From CBEULR01 sp965544035 (GTDB lineage Bacteria > Bacillota > Desulfotomaculia > Desulfotomaculales > Desulforudaceae), in assembly GCA_965544035.1 (NCBI GenBank), contig CBEULR010000016.1, positions 1 through 45,613 of the forward strand: DNA of 45,613 nt, written 5' to 3'. The notes beneath the pieces were generated by a model. It ran no database searches. It had not been told where the DNA came from and worked only from the letters and a program-made list of their open reading frames with translations. The position numbers and the translations under genes were made by a program. How positions within the stretch are numbered: the first letter of the stretch is position 1; the number at the start of each line of letters is the position of its first letter. Positions 37,745-45,353 of the stretch are shown one piece after another.

Positions 37745-38326
37745 GTGGAAGAGATATTGAAGACAATCCTGACCAGATTGGATTCGCTGGATAATGGGCA
37801 GAAGAGTCTCCAAAAAGACGTGGGAGAACTCAAGCAGGATGTCAGCGGACTCAAGCAGGATGTCAGCGGGCTCAAGCAAGACGTCAGTGGCCTCAAGCAA
37901 GACGTCAGTGGCCTCAAGCAAGATGTCGCCGGACTCAAAGAAGGACAGCAAGTGCTCAAGCAGGAAGTTGCCGGACTTAAGGGAGATGTAGGCAAACTGA
38001 AGGCAGGACAACGGGAGCTTCAGGAAGGACAGCATAAGCTGAGGGAAGAGCACAGCGCATTACTGGGCAAGATCAGGGAACACGGCCAGATTCTTGACGC
38101 CCTGCTGGAGCGAACCGTAGTCCTCAGGCCGATGGAGGACAAGCTGGCCCATCTGGAAGGCTTGAAAAACGAAATGGCGGACGTCAAATCGGAAATGAGT
38201 GAGGTGAAAGGTGAGCTCAGCGAGTTGAAGACAAAAGTGTCCGATCTAGACATCTCGGTGACCTACGCCTTGGGGAAAGTGGCCTACCACGATGCCCATC
38301 TGGCCGTCCTTAAACGACCCAAGTAG
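37745..38326 (+). CDS. Coiled-coil protein with exact heptad tandem repeats
   Basis: The protein has 193 residues and is almost entirely coiled coil. Five near-identical LKQDVSG heptads (residues about 29-63) are followed by degenerate heptads (LKEGQQV, LKQEVAG, LKGDVGK) and then MEDKLAHLEGLKNEMADVKS. The short tail YALGKVAYHDAHLAVLKRPK is conserved in many Firmicute proteins of this kind, to my recollection. No membrane segment or signal peptide. The start is GTG 37745 after GGGAGGA. It is probably a scaffold or oligomerisation protein; function unknown. Confidence 0.85.
   Translation: MEEILKTILTRLDSLDNGQKSLQKDVGELKQDVSGLKQDVSGLKQDVSGLKQDVSGLKQDVAGLKEGQQVLKQEVAGLKGDVGKLKAGQRELQEGQHKLREEHSALLGKIREHGQILDALLERTVVLRPMEDKLAHLEGLKNEMADVKSEMSEVKGELSELKTKVSDLDISVTYALGKVAYHDAHLAVLKRPK
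37829..37933 (+). repeat. 21-bp in-frame tandem repeat (five units)
   Basis: Five consecutive 21-base units beginning CTCAAGCA(A/G)GA(T/C)GTC, each coding one heptad LKQDVSG or LKQDVAG. Adjacent units 3 and 4 are identical. Further degenerate units continue to about 37990. Such minisatellites change length by slippage without breaking the frame. Confidence 0.93.
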
Positions 38327-38396
38327 GATAGGCATGCATTCCGGCCTGCCGACTGAAGGCTGTAGGCCTTGACTCCCAGATGATGAACTTGTCATT

Positions 38397-38705
38397 TTAG
38401 TGCACACTTAGCATGTGTTTGATGGCGATGATGGGATGATAGAATATCATTCTGGGCCCTGAGTACCGCATCACTTCCCTTATATGTTCCCGCATTTTCG
38501 GCTTATAGCAATGGATGGGGCATTTTGAGCAGAACATCTTATCCTCTCCGAATTTACATTTGTCCAAGCGGTGGTATGCATAGTCAAGAAGCGCTCGGCA
38601 TTTTTCACAGGGCACGTCACCATGCCTATTGCCTCTGCAGTAAATAGCGACCATTCGTTCTAATACTTTTTTCTCCGTTGCAATCCTGCTCTTGCTGAAT
38701 CTCAC
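38397..38705 (-). CDS. YgbA-like protein (nitrous oxide-stimulated promoter family)
   Basis: The protein has 102 residues. It contains the family's cysteine pattern and signature ends: MVAIYCRGNRHG, CEKCRALLDYAYHRLDKC, MFCSKCPIHCYKPKMREHIR, EVMRYSGPRMIFYHPIIAI. In total seven cysteines occur in CxxC-like groups, suggesting metal or Fe-S binding. Family members in enterobacteria (YgbA) are induced by nitric oxide; the biochemical role is unsettled. The frame extends to 38780 across the tRNA-Thr terminator, so GTG 38705 after AGGGGC is the better start. Confidence 0.88.
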   Translation of the reverse strand: MRFSKSRIATEKKVLERMVAIYCRGNRHGDVPCEKCRALLDYAYHRLDKCKFGEDKMFCSKCPIHCYKPKMREHIREVMRYSGPRMIFYHPIIAIKHMLSVH

Positions 38706-38762
38706 GATAATTGCCCCTTTTGAATTATGCCCCGGACACAATTCGATAATATAAAAACACGC

Positions 38763-38795
38763 AAAAACCCCCGAAAACAATACAGTTTTCGGGGG
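38763..38795 (-). terminator. Rho-independent terminator of tRNA-Thr
   Basis: An 11-bp perfect stem CCCCCGAAAAC / GTTTTCGGGGG (38768-38778, 38785-38795) followed on the minus strand by TTTTT (38767-38763). It starts 11 nt after the tRNA 3' end. Confidence 0.95.
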
Positions 38796-38805
38796 ATATT
38801 TTCGT

Positions 38806-38880
38806 TGGAGCTGGTGGTCGGATTCGAACCGACGACCTGCGCATTACGAGTGCGCTGCTCTACCCCTGAGCCACACCAGC
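38806..38880 (-). tRNA. tRNA-Thr(CGT)
   Basis: Complete cloverleaf on the minus strand: acceptor GCTGGTG / CACCAGC, discriminator T and encoded CCA; anticodon stem GCGCA/TGCGC with loop CTCGTAA, anticodon CGT (38848-38846); T loop TTCGAAT. It reads ACG. It has its own promoter and terminator. Confidence 0.96.
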
Positions 38881-38910
38881 CAAGGGTTCCTTAAAGAACC
38901 CGCACCTAAG

Positions 38911-38939
38911 ATAATACCAAGGAGAGCACAAGATGTCAA
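38911..38939 (-). promoter_or_regulatory. Sigma-A promoter of tRNA-Thr
   Basis: Minus strand TTGACA (38939-38934), a 17-nt spacer, then TATTAT (38916-38911). A consensus -35. The start point would be about 30 nt before the tRNA. Confidence 0.88.
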
Positions 38940-38956
38940 TGGAAACACCAGGCCGG

Positions 38957-39223
38957 TTACTCGTTCAGCAGTCTCTTTGCGGCGGGAGTGATCGCCCAGA
39001 CCACCCCGTCGTAGGTCACCAGGCCGGCCTCCTTCAACCGCTCCAGCTCCCGGCGGGCAATATACTCCCCCGGCAGGTCGGAAAACTTCGGCGGCACCCG
39101 GAGCAGTTCGTGCGGCGAAATCTGAATGGAATAGGCCACGTCCCCTTCCTCGGACGGACCGACCAGTTCCAGGAACTCCAGGATGTTCAGCTGTCGGTCG
39201 CTGAGCTCAATTGGTTCGTGCAT
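38957..39223 (-). CDS. Small winged-helix-like protein downstream of leuS
   Basis: The protein has 88 residues: LSDRQLNILEFLELV, then ARRELERLKEAGLVTYDGVV and WAITPAAKRLLNE. The helix-turn-helix plus wing layout suggests a small winged-helix DNA-binding or structural domain, but no named family is recognised. It starts 1 nt after the leuS stop and is presumably co-transcribed. Its 3' end is followed by the tRNA-Thr promoter within about 20 nt. Confidence 0.75.
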   Translation of the reverse strand: MHEPIELSDRQLNILEFLELVGPSEEGDVAYSIQISPHELLRVPPKFSDLPGEYIARRELERLKEAGLVTYDGVVWAITPAAKRLLNE

Positions 39224-39224
39224 C

Positions 39225-41705
39225 TCACTTCACAACGATATTAACCAGTTTCTTCGGTACCGGAACAACCTTCACGATTTCCTTGCCCTCGATGAGCTGT
39301 TGGATTCGCGGCTGTTCCATCACCAATCGCTTCAGATCATCGTTTGAAATATCGGCGGGAACAACGATCCGGTCGCGCACCTTCCCGTTGATCTGAATGA
39401 CGATGGTCAGTTGATCCTCAACCAGCAGATCGGGTCGGTAGCCAGGCCAAGCTTCCTTATGGATACTGCCGGAGTGTCCGATGCGGGACCAGAGTTCCTC
39501 GGTAATGAAAGGTGCGAACGGACACAGCAGGAGGAGCAGGTTCTCCACCGCTTCGCGCCACACAGCGGGATCCTGGTCGATCGCGGGAACCCGGTCGCGG
39601 TAATGGTACATGCCGTTTACCAATTCCATCACCGCACTGATCGCCGTATTGAAGTTGAACCGCTCCTGAACATCCTCGGTCACCTTCTTGATCGTCTGGT
39701 GCGTCAGGCGGCGCAGTTCACGATTCACCCCGACCAGGCCCTCCGCAGGCACTTTCGGGGCCTTTGCCACCTCATCCGCCGACGGCGCCACCAAGCGCCA
39801 CACACGCTGCAGGAAGCGGTAGCACCCTTCCACGCCCTGATCGGACCACTCCAGGTCACGCTCCGGTGGCGCGGCGAATAAAACGAACAGACGGGTGGTG
39901 TCGGCACCGTAACGTTCCAAAATATCCTCCGGGCTGACCACATTCCCCTTGGATTTTGACATTTTTGCCCCGTCCTTGAGGACCATCCCCTGGGTGAGCA
40001 GGTTGGTGAAGGGCTCCTCGGCATCCACCCAGCCCAGATCATGCAGCACCTTGGTGAAGAAGCGGGAATACATCAGGTGCAGAATGGCGTGCTCCACGCC
40101 GCCAATGTACTGGTCAACCGGCATCCAGCGGTTAACCTTGGCCCGATCCCACGGGCCGTTCTCCTCACGCGGGCTGGTGTAGCGGAGGAAGTACCAGGAT
40201 GAACACACGAACGTATCCATGGTGTCGGTTTCCCGCCGGGCGGGTCCGCCGCAGGTCGGGCAGGTGGTGTTTACGAAATCGGGTTCCTCGGTCAGCGGCG
40301 ACTGGCCGGTGGGTTTGAAAGCCACGTTTTCGGGCAGCATCACCGGCAGCTGATCCTCGGGCACGGGTACCGTTCCGCACTTGTCGCAGTATACGATCGG
40401 GATCGGCGCCCCCCAGTAGCGCTGGCGGGAAATCAGCCAGTCGCGCAGGCGGAAGTTGACGTGACGGCACCCGAGGCCCATCCGCTCCAAATACTTGGTA
40501 ACCGCGGGAATGGCATCGGTATAGAAAATCCCGTTGAACACATCGGAATTAACCAGAAAACCGGGACCGGGATAGGCCTCTTCCATCGTGTCGCCGTCCA
40601 GCTCGCCGCCTTTGGGCTGGATGACCACCCGAACAGGCAGGTTGTACTTGCGCGCAAACTCAAAGTCACGCTGGTCGTGCGCCGGTACACCCATCACACA
40701 GCCGGTGCCGTATTCCAGCAGGACGTAATTGGCAGTAAAAATGGGCACCTCTTCCCCGGTTAACGGGTTGATGCAGTAAGAGCCGAGCGGGATACCCTCT
40801 TTCTCGGCTTCGCCGGTGGTGCGGTCCACTTCGCTCATCCCGGCGGCACGCTTGACGAAGGCCTCAACCTCTTCCCGTCGCTCGGGAGCAGTGAGGCTGG
40901 GCACCAGCGGGTGTTCCGGAGCCAGTACCATGTACGTAACCCCGTACAGCGTGTCCGGACGGGTGGTGAAGACTTTGATCTTGCCCTCCCGCCCCTTGAT
41001 CGCAAACTCCACGTAGGCGCCCTCACTGCGCCCGATCCAGTTTTTCTGCATGATCTTAACCTTATCGGGCCAGCCCGGCAGTTTCTCCAGGTCTTTCAGG
41101 AGACGGTCGGCGTAATCGGTAATCTTGAAGAACCACTGTTCCAGTTCCCGGCGCTGGACCTCGGTCTTACAACGCTCGCAGACCCCGCCCACCACCTGCT
41201 CGTTCGCCAGCACGGTGGCACAGGAAGGGCACCAGTTCACCGGCGCCTTCCGCTTATAGGCGAGGCCGTTCTTGTAGAGAAGCAAAAAAAGCCACTGGGT
41301 CCAGCGGTAGTAACCGGGATGACAAGACGCCACCTCTCGATTCCAATCGTAGCTTACACCCAGAGACTTAAGCTGTTCACGCATCGAGGCAATATTGTCC
41401 CATGTCCATTCGGCCGGCGGTATCCCGTGTTTGATCGCCGCGTTCTCGGCCGGAAGCCCGAAGGCGTCCCAGCCCATCGGGTGCAGGACATCATACCCCT
41501 GCATCGTTCTAAAGCGCGCCACCACATCACCAATGGCATAGTTCCGAACGTGCCCCATGTGCAGCTTGCCCGAAGGGTAGGGAAACATCTCCAGGCAGTA
41601 GTACTTCGGACGTTCGTTGAAGTCGGGAACAGCATACAAGTCCGCTTCAGCCCACATCTGCCTGGTCTTGTCCTCGATTTCTCGGAAGTTATAGCGCTCT
41701 TTCAC
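39225..41705 (-). CDS. leuS: Leucyl-tRNA synthetase
   Basis: The protein has 826 residues. Class I synthetase motifs: the HIGH-like element PYPSGKLHMGHVRNYAIGDV near residue 43, the CP1 editing domain (TRPDTLYGVTYMVLAPEHPL; GTGCVMGVPAHDQRDFEFA), zinc-binding CPTCGG and the catalytic KMSKSKGNVVSP. The C-terminal anticodon-binding and C-terminal domains are complete. It charges tRNA-Leu and edits mischarged products. Start GTG 41705 is 7 nt after GGAGGT (41718-41713); the frame runs on to 41771, which would reach into the spacer behind tRNA-Ala. It shares a transcript with tRNA-Ala upstream, as no terminator separates them. No T-box is visible. Confidence 0.97.
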   Translation of the reverse strand: MKERYNFREIEDKTRQMWAEADLYAVPDFNERPKYYCLEMFPYPSGKLHMGHVRNYAIGDVVARFRTMQGYDVLHPMGWDAFGLPAENAAIKHGIPPAEWTWDNIASMREQLKSLGVSYDWNREVASCHPGYYRWTQWLFLLLYKNGLAYKRKAPVNWCPSCATVLANEQVVGGVCERCKTEVQRRELEQWFFKITDYADRLLKDLEKLPGWPDKVKIMQKNWIGRSEGAYVEFAIKGREGKIKVFTTRPDTLYGVTYMVLAPEHPLVPSLTAPERREEVEAFVKRAAGMSEVDRTTGEAEKEGIPLGSYCINPLTGEEVPIFTANYVLLEYGTGCVMGVPAHDQRDFEFARKYNLPVRVVIQPKGGELDGDTMEEAYPGPGFLVNSDVFNGIFYTDAIPAVTKYLERMGLGCRHVNFRLRDWLISRQRYWGAPIPIVYCDKCGTVPVPEDQLPVMLPENVAFKPTGQSPLTEEPDFVNTTCPTCGGPARRETDTMDTFVCSSWYFLRYTSPREENGPWDRAKVNRWMPVDQYIGGVEHAILHLMYSRFFTKVLHDLGWVDAEEPFTNLLTQGMVLKDGAKMSKSKGNVVSPEDILERYGADTTRLFVLFAAPPERDLEWSDQGVEGCYRFLQRVWRLVAPSADEVAKAPKVPAEGLVGVNRELRRLTHQTIKKVTEDVQERFNFNTAISAVMELVNGMYHYRDRVPAIDQDPAVWREAVENLLLLLCPFAPFITEELWSRIGHSGSIHKEAWPGYRPDLLVEDQLTIVIQINGKVRDRIVVPADISNDDLKRLVMEQPRIQQLIEGKEIVKVVPVPKKLVNIVVK

Positions 41706-41777
41706 AGCGGCGACCTCCACGCGAAAATTATTAAAGCCCTCATCCGCCAGGATAAAGGCTTTACCAGACAAACAAGA

Positions 41778-41852
41778 TGGTGGAGCTGGCGGGGATTGAA
41801 CCCGCGGCCTCTACCATGCCAAGGTAGCGCGCTCCCACTGCGCCACAGCCCC
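41778..41852 (-). tRNA. tRNA-Ala(GGC)
   Basis: Cloverleaf on the minus strand: acceptor GGGGCTG / CAGCTCC (one G-T wobble), discriminator A, encoded CCA; anticodon stem CTACC/GGTAG with loop TTGGCAT, anticodon GGC (41820-41818); T loop TTCAATC. It reads GCC. It lies 72 nt upstream of the leuS start. Confidence 0.95.
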
Positions 41853-41865
41853 ATCACACTTATGT

Positions 41866-41894
41866 ATTATAGAATAACGACTCTAAAAAGTCAA
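41866..41894 (-). promoter_or_regulatory. Consensus sigma-A promoter of tRNA-Ala and probably leuS
   Basis: Minus strand TTGACT (41894-41889), a 17-nt spacer, then TATAAT (41871-41866), 13 nt before the tRNA 5' end. It is the strongest vegetative promoter match in the window. Confidence 0.95.
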
Positions 41895-41943
41895 CATCGT
41901 GTCTGGACTATGTCGATATAGGTGCCTTAATCCGGGATACCTC

Positions 41944-42294
41944 TCAAATACTCGCCCGCAGATCAACTACCGGGGCATCCCCCCACAGCCTCTCCAGGTT
42001 GTAGAAACTGCGTTGATCTTCCAGGAAGATGTGTATCACCAGCTCATTGTAATCCAAGAGTATCCACTGCGCCTGCTGATAGCCTTCTTTACGTAACGGG
42101 TAGACTCCTTGATTCTCAAGATCCTCCTGAATGCGATCGGCAATGGCCTTAACATGTGTTGTGGACCGTCCGGATACAATCATAAAATAATCGCTGATCA
42201 CGGTCAGCTTTCGGATGTCCAAAACGACAATGTCGAAGCCCTTCACATCTTCGGCCGACTGCACCGCCCGCTGTAGGACAGAATCAACCGGAAT
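41944..42294 (-). CDS. rsfS: Ribosomal silencing factor RsfS (Iojap family), apparent AUU start
   Basis: The domain is clear: VKGFDIVVLDIRKLTVISDY, FMIVSGRSTTHVKAIADRIQ, YPLRKEGYQQAQWILLDYNE, VIHIFLEDQRSFYNLERLWG. RsfS binds ribosomal protein L14 and blocks subunit joining. The first ATG/GTG/TTG in frame is GTG 42264, which starts at MQSAEDVKG, has no Shine-Dalgarno and removes most of the first helix. The frame remains open upstream (IPVDSVLQRAVQSAEDVKG) to ATT 42294, which is 8 nt after GGAGGG. RsfS proteins normally have this N-terminal helix, so I place the start at the ATT (116 aa). The shorter 106-aa form is the conservative alternative. Confidence 0.85.
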   Translation of the reverse strand: MPVDSVLQRAVQSAEDVKGFDIVVLDIRKLTVISDYFMIVSGRSTTHVKAIADRIQEDLENQGVYPLRKEGYQQAQWILLDYNELVIHIFLEDQRSFYNLERLWGDAPVVDLRASI

Positions 42295-42612
42295 ATGCCT
42301 CGCCCTCCTTACTTGAACATAAAAGCCCGCTACCTTTGAAATAGATTATCACGGTTACCATGAGTTATGCTGCTTTCCTTCTCATAGCATACCATAACGG
42401 GGAAAAGAATGGCAAAGAAAAAGGACGATACTAATCAACCGTCCTTTGACCCCTGGAACTCACGTTCAAAGATCTTGATATACTCGTGACTGACACGTAC
42501 CGACCCCGAGCAGGGTTTTCCGCTGATAACATGGATTCACGAGAAACCGGAAGGCAATCTATCAGGGTATGCGGCCAACGCCGTTCCTTATCGGCCGACC
42601 CATTCCCGCCGT
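42295..42612. other. Gap between the RRM gene and rsfS, with possible micro-ORFs
   Basis: No established gene. On the plus strand a 26-codon frame (42409-42489, starting MAKKKDDTNQPSF) follows GGGGAAAAGA. On the minus strand an overlapping open frame ends ...VSHEYIKIFEREFQGSKDG near 42433, with no ATG/GTG start in frame. Many Firmicutes carry yqeK between nadD and rsfS; it is missing here, so this may be degraded remains or simply spacer. Confidence 0.35.
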
Positions 42613-42876
42613 TTACCAGCGGCCGTTGTTTTCTGTCCGAGCCCGGGCTTCGTTAACAGTGATTACCCGGCCCTCCAATTCGGTTCCGTTCAGAGCATTG
42701 ATCATCGCTTCGGCATCCTCGTCCTTGACCTCTACGAAGCCAAAACCACGAGAACGACCGGTTTGACGATCTGTAATGATACGGCTGGACATCACTTCAC
42801 CATACGCGCCGAAGACTCGTTCCAGATCTTCCGCCTTAGTCGCCCAGGGAAGGTTGCCCACATACAGGGTGCGCAC
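42613..42876 (-). CDS. RRM-domain RNA-binding protein
   Basis: The protein has 87 residues and forms a single RNA recognition motif: RNP2 LYVGNLPW, RNP1 SRGFGFVEV, and the C-terminal strand VITVNEARARTE. Bacterial single-RRM proteins of this type (Rbp family) bind RNA and are often cold- or stress-related. There is no Gly-rich tail. Start GTG 42876 follows AGGTGA by 8 nt; the frame extends to 42963 inside nadD. It follows nadD by about 50 nt. Confidence 0.93.
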   Translation of the reverse strand: MRTLYVGNLPWATKAEDLERVFGAYGEVMSSRIITDRQTGRSRGFGFVEVKDEDAEAMINALNGTELEGRVITVNEARARTENNGRW

Positions 42877-42928
42877 TACCAAAATCACCTCGTTTCTTTT
42901 TTGAATATTATTTACAATAGGCTCCGCC

Positions 42929-43543
42929 CTAATGCAAATCCTGCTGATAAAGCCGGTTCCCAAATATGTATTCTTCTACAACTTCAGGCAAGAGGTATTT
43001 TATCGGCTTTCCCGCACGCACCCTGGCCCTGATGTCCGAGGACGAAATGGCCAGTGCAGGCACTTCCACGGGCACTATCCGCGACACAAGTTCGGGCGGC
43101 AGCTCTTTAAACCGGCGCCGAAGCGAGGACAGATCATATCCGGGTCGGGTGGCGGCAATGACACGGCACTTGGTCAACAGATCAAGCGCCCTGTGCCAGG
43201 AGAGAATTTTCAGCACGGCATCGGTACCGGTAATAAAAAACACCTCTTCGGGTCTGTAGCGCCGGTGCACCTCCTCCACCGTATCAATGGTGTAGGAGGG
43301 ACCGGGACGTCTGATTTCCATATCCGAAACCGAAAAATAGGGGTTTGAAGCAATGGCGAGCGCAGTCATGGCAAGACGGTGTCTGGCTTCGGAAATCCGT
43401 TCATCAGGCTTGTGGGGCGGTCGTCCGGCTGGAACAAAAATCACACGATCCAGCTTGAATTCGTAACGGACACCTTCAGCGGCAACCAGATGGCCGTAAT
43501 GTATCGGATCGAATGTGCCACCCATCACCGCGAGCTTTCTCAA
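42929..43543 (-). CDS. nadD: Nicotinate-nucleotide adenylyltransferase
   Basis: The protein has 204 residues. The nucleotidyltransferase signature MGGTFDPIHYGHLVAAE is at the N-terminus, followed by VIFVPAGRPPHKPDE, FFITGTDAVLKILSW and the ISSSDIRARV motif. It adenylates nicotinate mononucleotide in NAD synthesis. It starts at TTG 43543 after AAGAGGT. It is followed by the RRM gene and then rsfS. Confidence 0.95.
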   Translation of the reverse strand: MRKLAVMGGTFDPIHYGHLVAAEGVRYEFKLDRVIFVPAGRPPHKPDERISEARHRLAMTALAIASNPYFSVSDMEIRRPGPSYTIDTVEEVHRRYRPEEVFFITGTDAVLKILSWHRALDLLTKCRVIAATRPGYDLSSLRRRFKELPPELVSRIVPVEVPALAISSSDIRARVRAGKPIKYLLPEVVEEYIFGNRLYQQDLH

Positions 43544-43664
43544 ACCTCTTGATCCTTCCTGAACTTGGATTGCTCAAATTATACTGCGCAGACCACCATA
43601 AGGCAAGTGCTGCGATGCAGACCTTAATTCCAGTCTATGCATGGCGGCGCCACCGTGTACGTTC

Positions 43665-44192
43665 CTATCCGGTCCGTTCCTGTTCCTGTTCCTGTTTCTG
43701 TTCGTCCATCGCCTGCCTGATCTTCCGGTACGTAGTCTCAAGGCCCTCGGAAATAACCTTGACGTCCCCGAGCACGGGCATAAAGTTGGTATCACCGTTC
43801 CAGCGCGGCACGATGTGGATGTGAAAATGGCCCGGAATACCGGCCCCGGCGACACGGCCCACATTGATCCCGATATTGAAACCGTCCGGCTTGAAGGCAC
43901 GGCGCAAGATACCGACCATCCAGCGGGTGACCTGGAACAGTTCGAGCATCTCATCGTCTTCCAGATTCTCGATGTCTCCGACATGCCGCTTAGGGGCCAC
44001 CAGGAGATGACCGTTGTTATACGGATAAAGGTTCATCAGCACAAAACACCGGTCGGTGCGGGCGAGCACGAGATTCTCCTCATCCCGGGAAGGATCGTCG
44101 TTAAGTTTATGGCAGAAGATGCATTCCGGATCTGCGTCGCCGGCCGCACTGGTCACATAGACGCTGCGCCAGGGCGCCCAAAGTTTGTCCAC
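43665..44192 (-). CDS. HIT family hydrolase (Ap4A phosphorylase/hydrolase-like)
   Basis: The protein has 175 residues. The N-terminus MDKLWAPWRSVYVTSA and CIFCHKL are followed by NLYPYNNGHLLVAPKRHVGD and the catalytic histidine triad GHFHIHIVPRWNGDTNFMPV. The layout is that of the APA2/HIT subgroup found in many Firmicutes and Actinobacteria, acting on dinucleoside polyphosphates or adenylylated nucleotides. The C-terminus EQKQEQEQERTG is encoded by a hexamer repeat (TGTTCC, about 43675-43704). It starts at GTG 44192 after GAGGTG. Confidence 0.92.
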   Translation of the reverse strand: MDKLWAPWRSVYVTSAAGDADPECIFCHKLNDDPSRDEENLVLARTDRCFVLMNLYPYNNGHLLVAPKRHVGDIENLEDDEMLELFQVTRWMVGILRRAFKPDGFNIGINVGRVAGAGIPGHFHIHIVPRWNGDTNFMPVLGDVKVISEGLETTYRKIRQAMDEQKQEQEQERTG

Positions 44193-44225
44193 TCCCGATC
44201 ACCTCTATTGCACAGAATAAGATCA

Positions 44226-45353
44226 TCACAACTCCAGAACCATGTTGTTCCGGTGCACTACTTCCTCATACGCTTTGTATCCCAGGATATCGTTAATCTC
44301 TCCGGTCTTATGCCCCTTGATCCGGTCGATCTCACCGGATGAAAAATTGGTGATCCCGCGTGCAATCTCGTTCCCTTCCGGATCGACGATGCTTACCGTG
44401 TTGCCCATCTCAAAGCTTCCCTCGCACGCTACCACACCGGACGGCAGGAGGCTCTTCCCGTTTTCCAGCAGGGCGCGAGCGGCCCCCGCATCCACAATGA
44501 TCCGTCCACGTACGGCGGCGCTGTACGCGATCCACTGTTTGCGCTGCTCCATTCTCGCCTCGGCCGGGCGGAACACAGTGCCGATTTCCTCCCCATTCAG
44601 CACCCGCCGGATCACATTCTCGGTCGTGGCCCGGGCAATAACGACGGCCACCCCGGAGTGAGCGGCCACCCGCGCGGCATGCAGCTTGCTGGCCATGCCC
44701 CCCGTACCCAGATTTGTTCCGGGTGGACCGGCCAGGCGCTCAATGTCGGGGGTAATCTCGTCAACCTCGCTCAGCAGGCGGGCGTCGGGATCGACCCGGG
44801 GATTGGCGGTATACAGGCCTTCGGTATCGGTGAGCATTATCAGGAGTTCGCAATCCATAAGCCCGGCCACCAGCGCCGAAAGGTGGTCGTTGTCGCCGAA
44901 CTTGATTTCCTCTACCGCCACGGTGTCGTTCTCATTGATGATCGGCAGCACGCCGAAGCGAAGCAGCGCGCGCAAGGTGTTTCGCGCGTTTAGAAAGCGG
45001 CGCCGGTCGGCAAAGTCTTCTCTGGTGAGCAATACCTGACCGACCGTGATGCCGTATTCGGCAAACAGCTTTTCGTACATATGCAGAAGCATGCCCTGCC
45101 CGACCGCGGCACAGGCCTGCTTCTCGGGAATGCTGCGCGGACGTCGTTTCAGCCCGAGCTTGCCGGCTCCCGCCCCGATGGCACCCGAGGTTACCAGAAT
45201 CACCTCGCGGCCCTGGTTGAACAGGTCGGCGATCTGACGCACCAGCTGTTCGATGCAGGCCAGGTTCAGCTTGCCGGTCTTGTACGCCAGAGAACTCGTC
45301 CCCACTTTGATGACAATACGGTTCATGCCGGGAAGTGCAGCTCTTACCGCCAC
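44226..45353 (-). CDS. proB: Glutamate 5-kinase
   Basis: The protein has 375 residues. The amino-acid kinase domain shows RIVIKVGTSSL, ILVTSGAIGAGAGKLGLKRR, PIINENDTVAVEEIKFGDND and LGTGGMASKLHAARVA. The C-terminal PUA domain (about 280-375) has GRIIVDAGAARALLENGKSL, LLPSGVVACEG and ITNFSSGEIDRIKG. It catalyses the first step of proline synthesis. GTG 45353, 10 nt after AGGAGA, is chosen; the frame extends to GTG 45386 without a Shine-Dalgarno, and ATG at MNRIVIKV is a third option. No proA is within the window downstream; the next gene is the HIT gene. Confidence 0.95.
   Translation of the reverse strand: MAVRAALPGMNRIVIKVGTSSLAYKTGKLNLACIEQLVRQIADLFNQGREVILVTSGAIGAGAGKLGLKRRPRSIPEKQACAAVGQGMLLHMYEKLFAEYGITVGQVLLTREDFADRRRFLNARNTLRALLRFGVLPIINENDTVAVEEIKFGDNDHLSALVAGLMDCELLIMLTDTEGLYTANPRVDPDARLLSEVDEITPDIERLAGPPGTNLGTGGMASKLHAARVAAHSGVAVVIARATTENVIRRVLNGEEIGTVFRPAEARMEQRKQWIAYSAAVRGRIIVDAGAARALLENGKSLLPSGVVACEGSFEMGNTVSIVDPEGNEIARGITNFSSGEIDRIKGHKTGEINDILGYKAYEEVVHRNNMVLEL

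Noticed and set aside
37829..37990. Regular 21-bp repeats that might suggest a CRISPR array
   Set aside because: There are no spacers; the repeats are contiguous and encode heptads of a coiled-coil protein.
41706..41777. Possible T-box or riboswitch in front of leuS
   Set aside because: The spacer is only 72 nt behind tRNA-Ala, with no specifier/antiterminator arrangement or terminator.
40911..41921. 336-codon open frame antisense to leuS and across tRNA-Ala
   Set aside because: It runs through a tRNA gene and has no domain; leuS on the minus strand is unambiguous.
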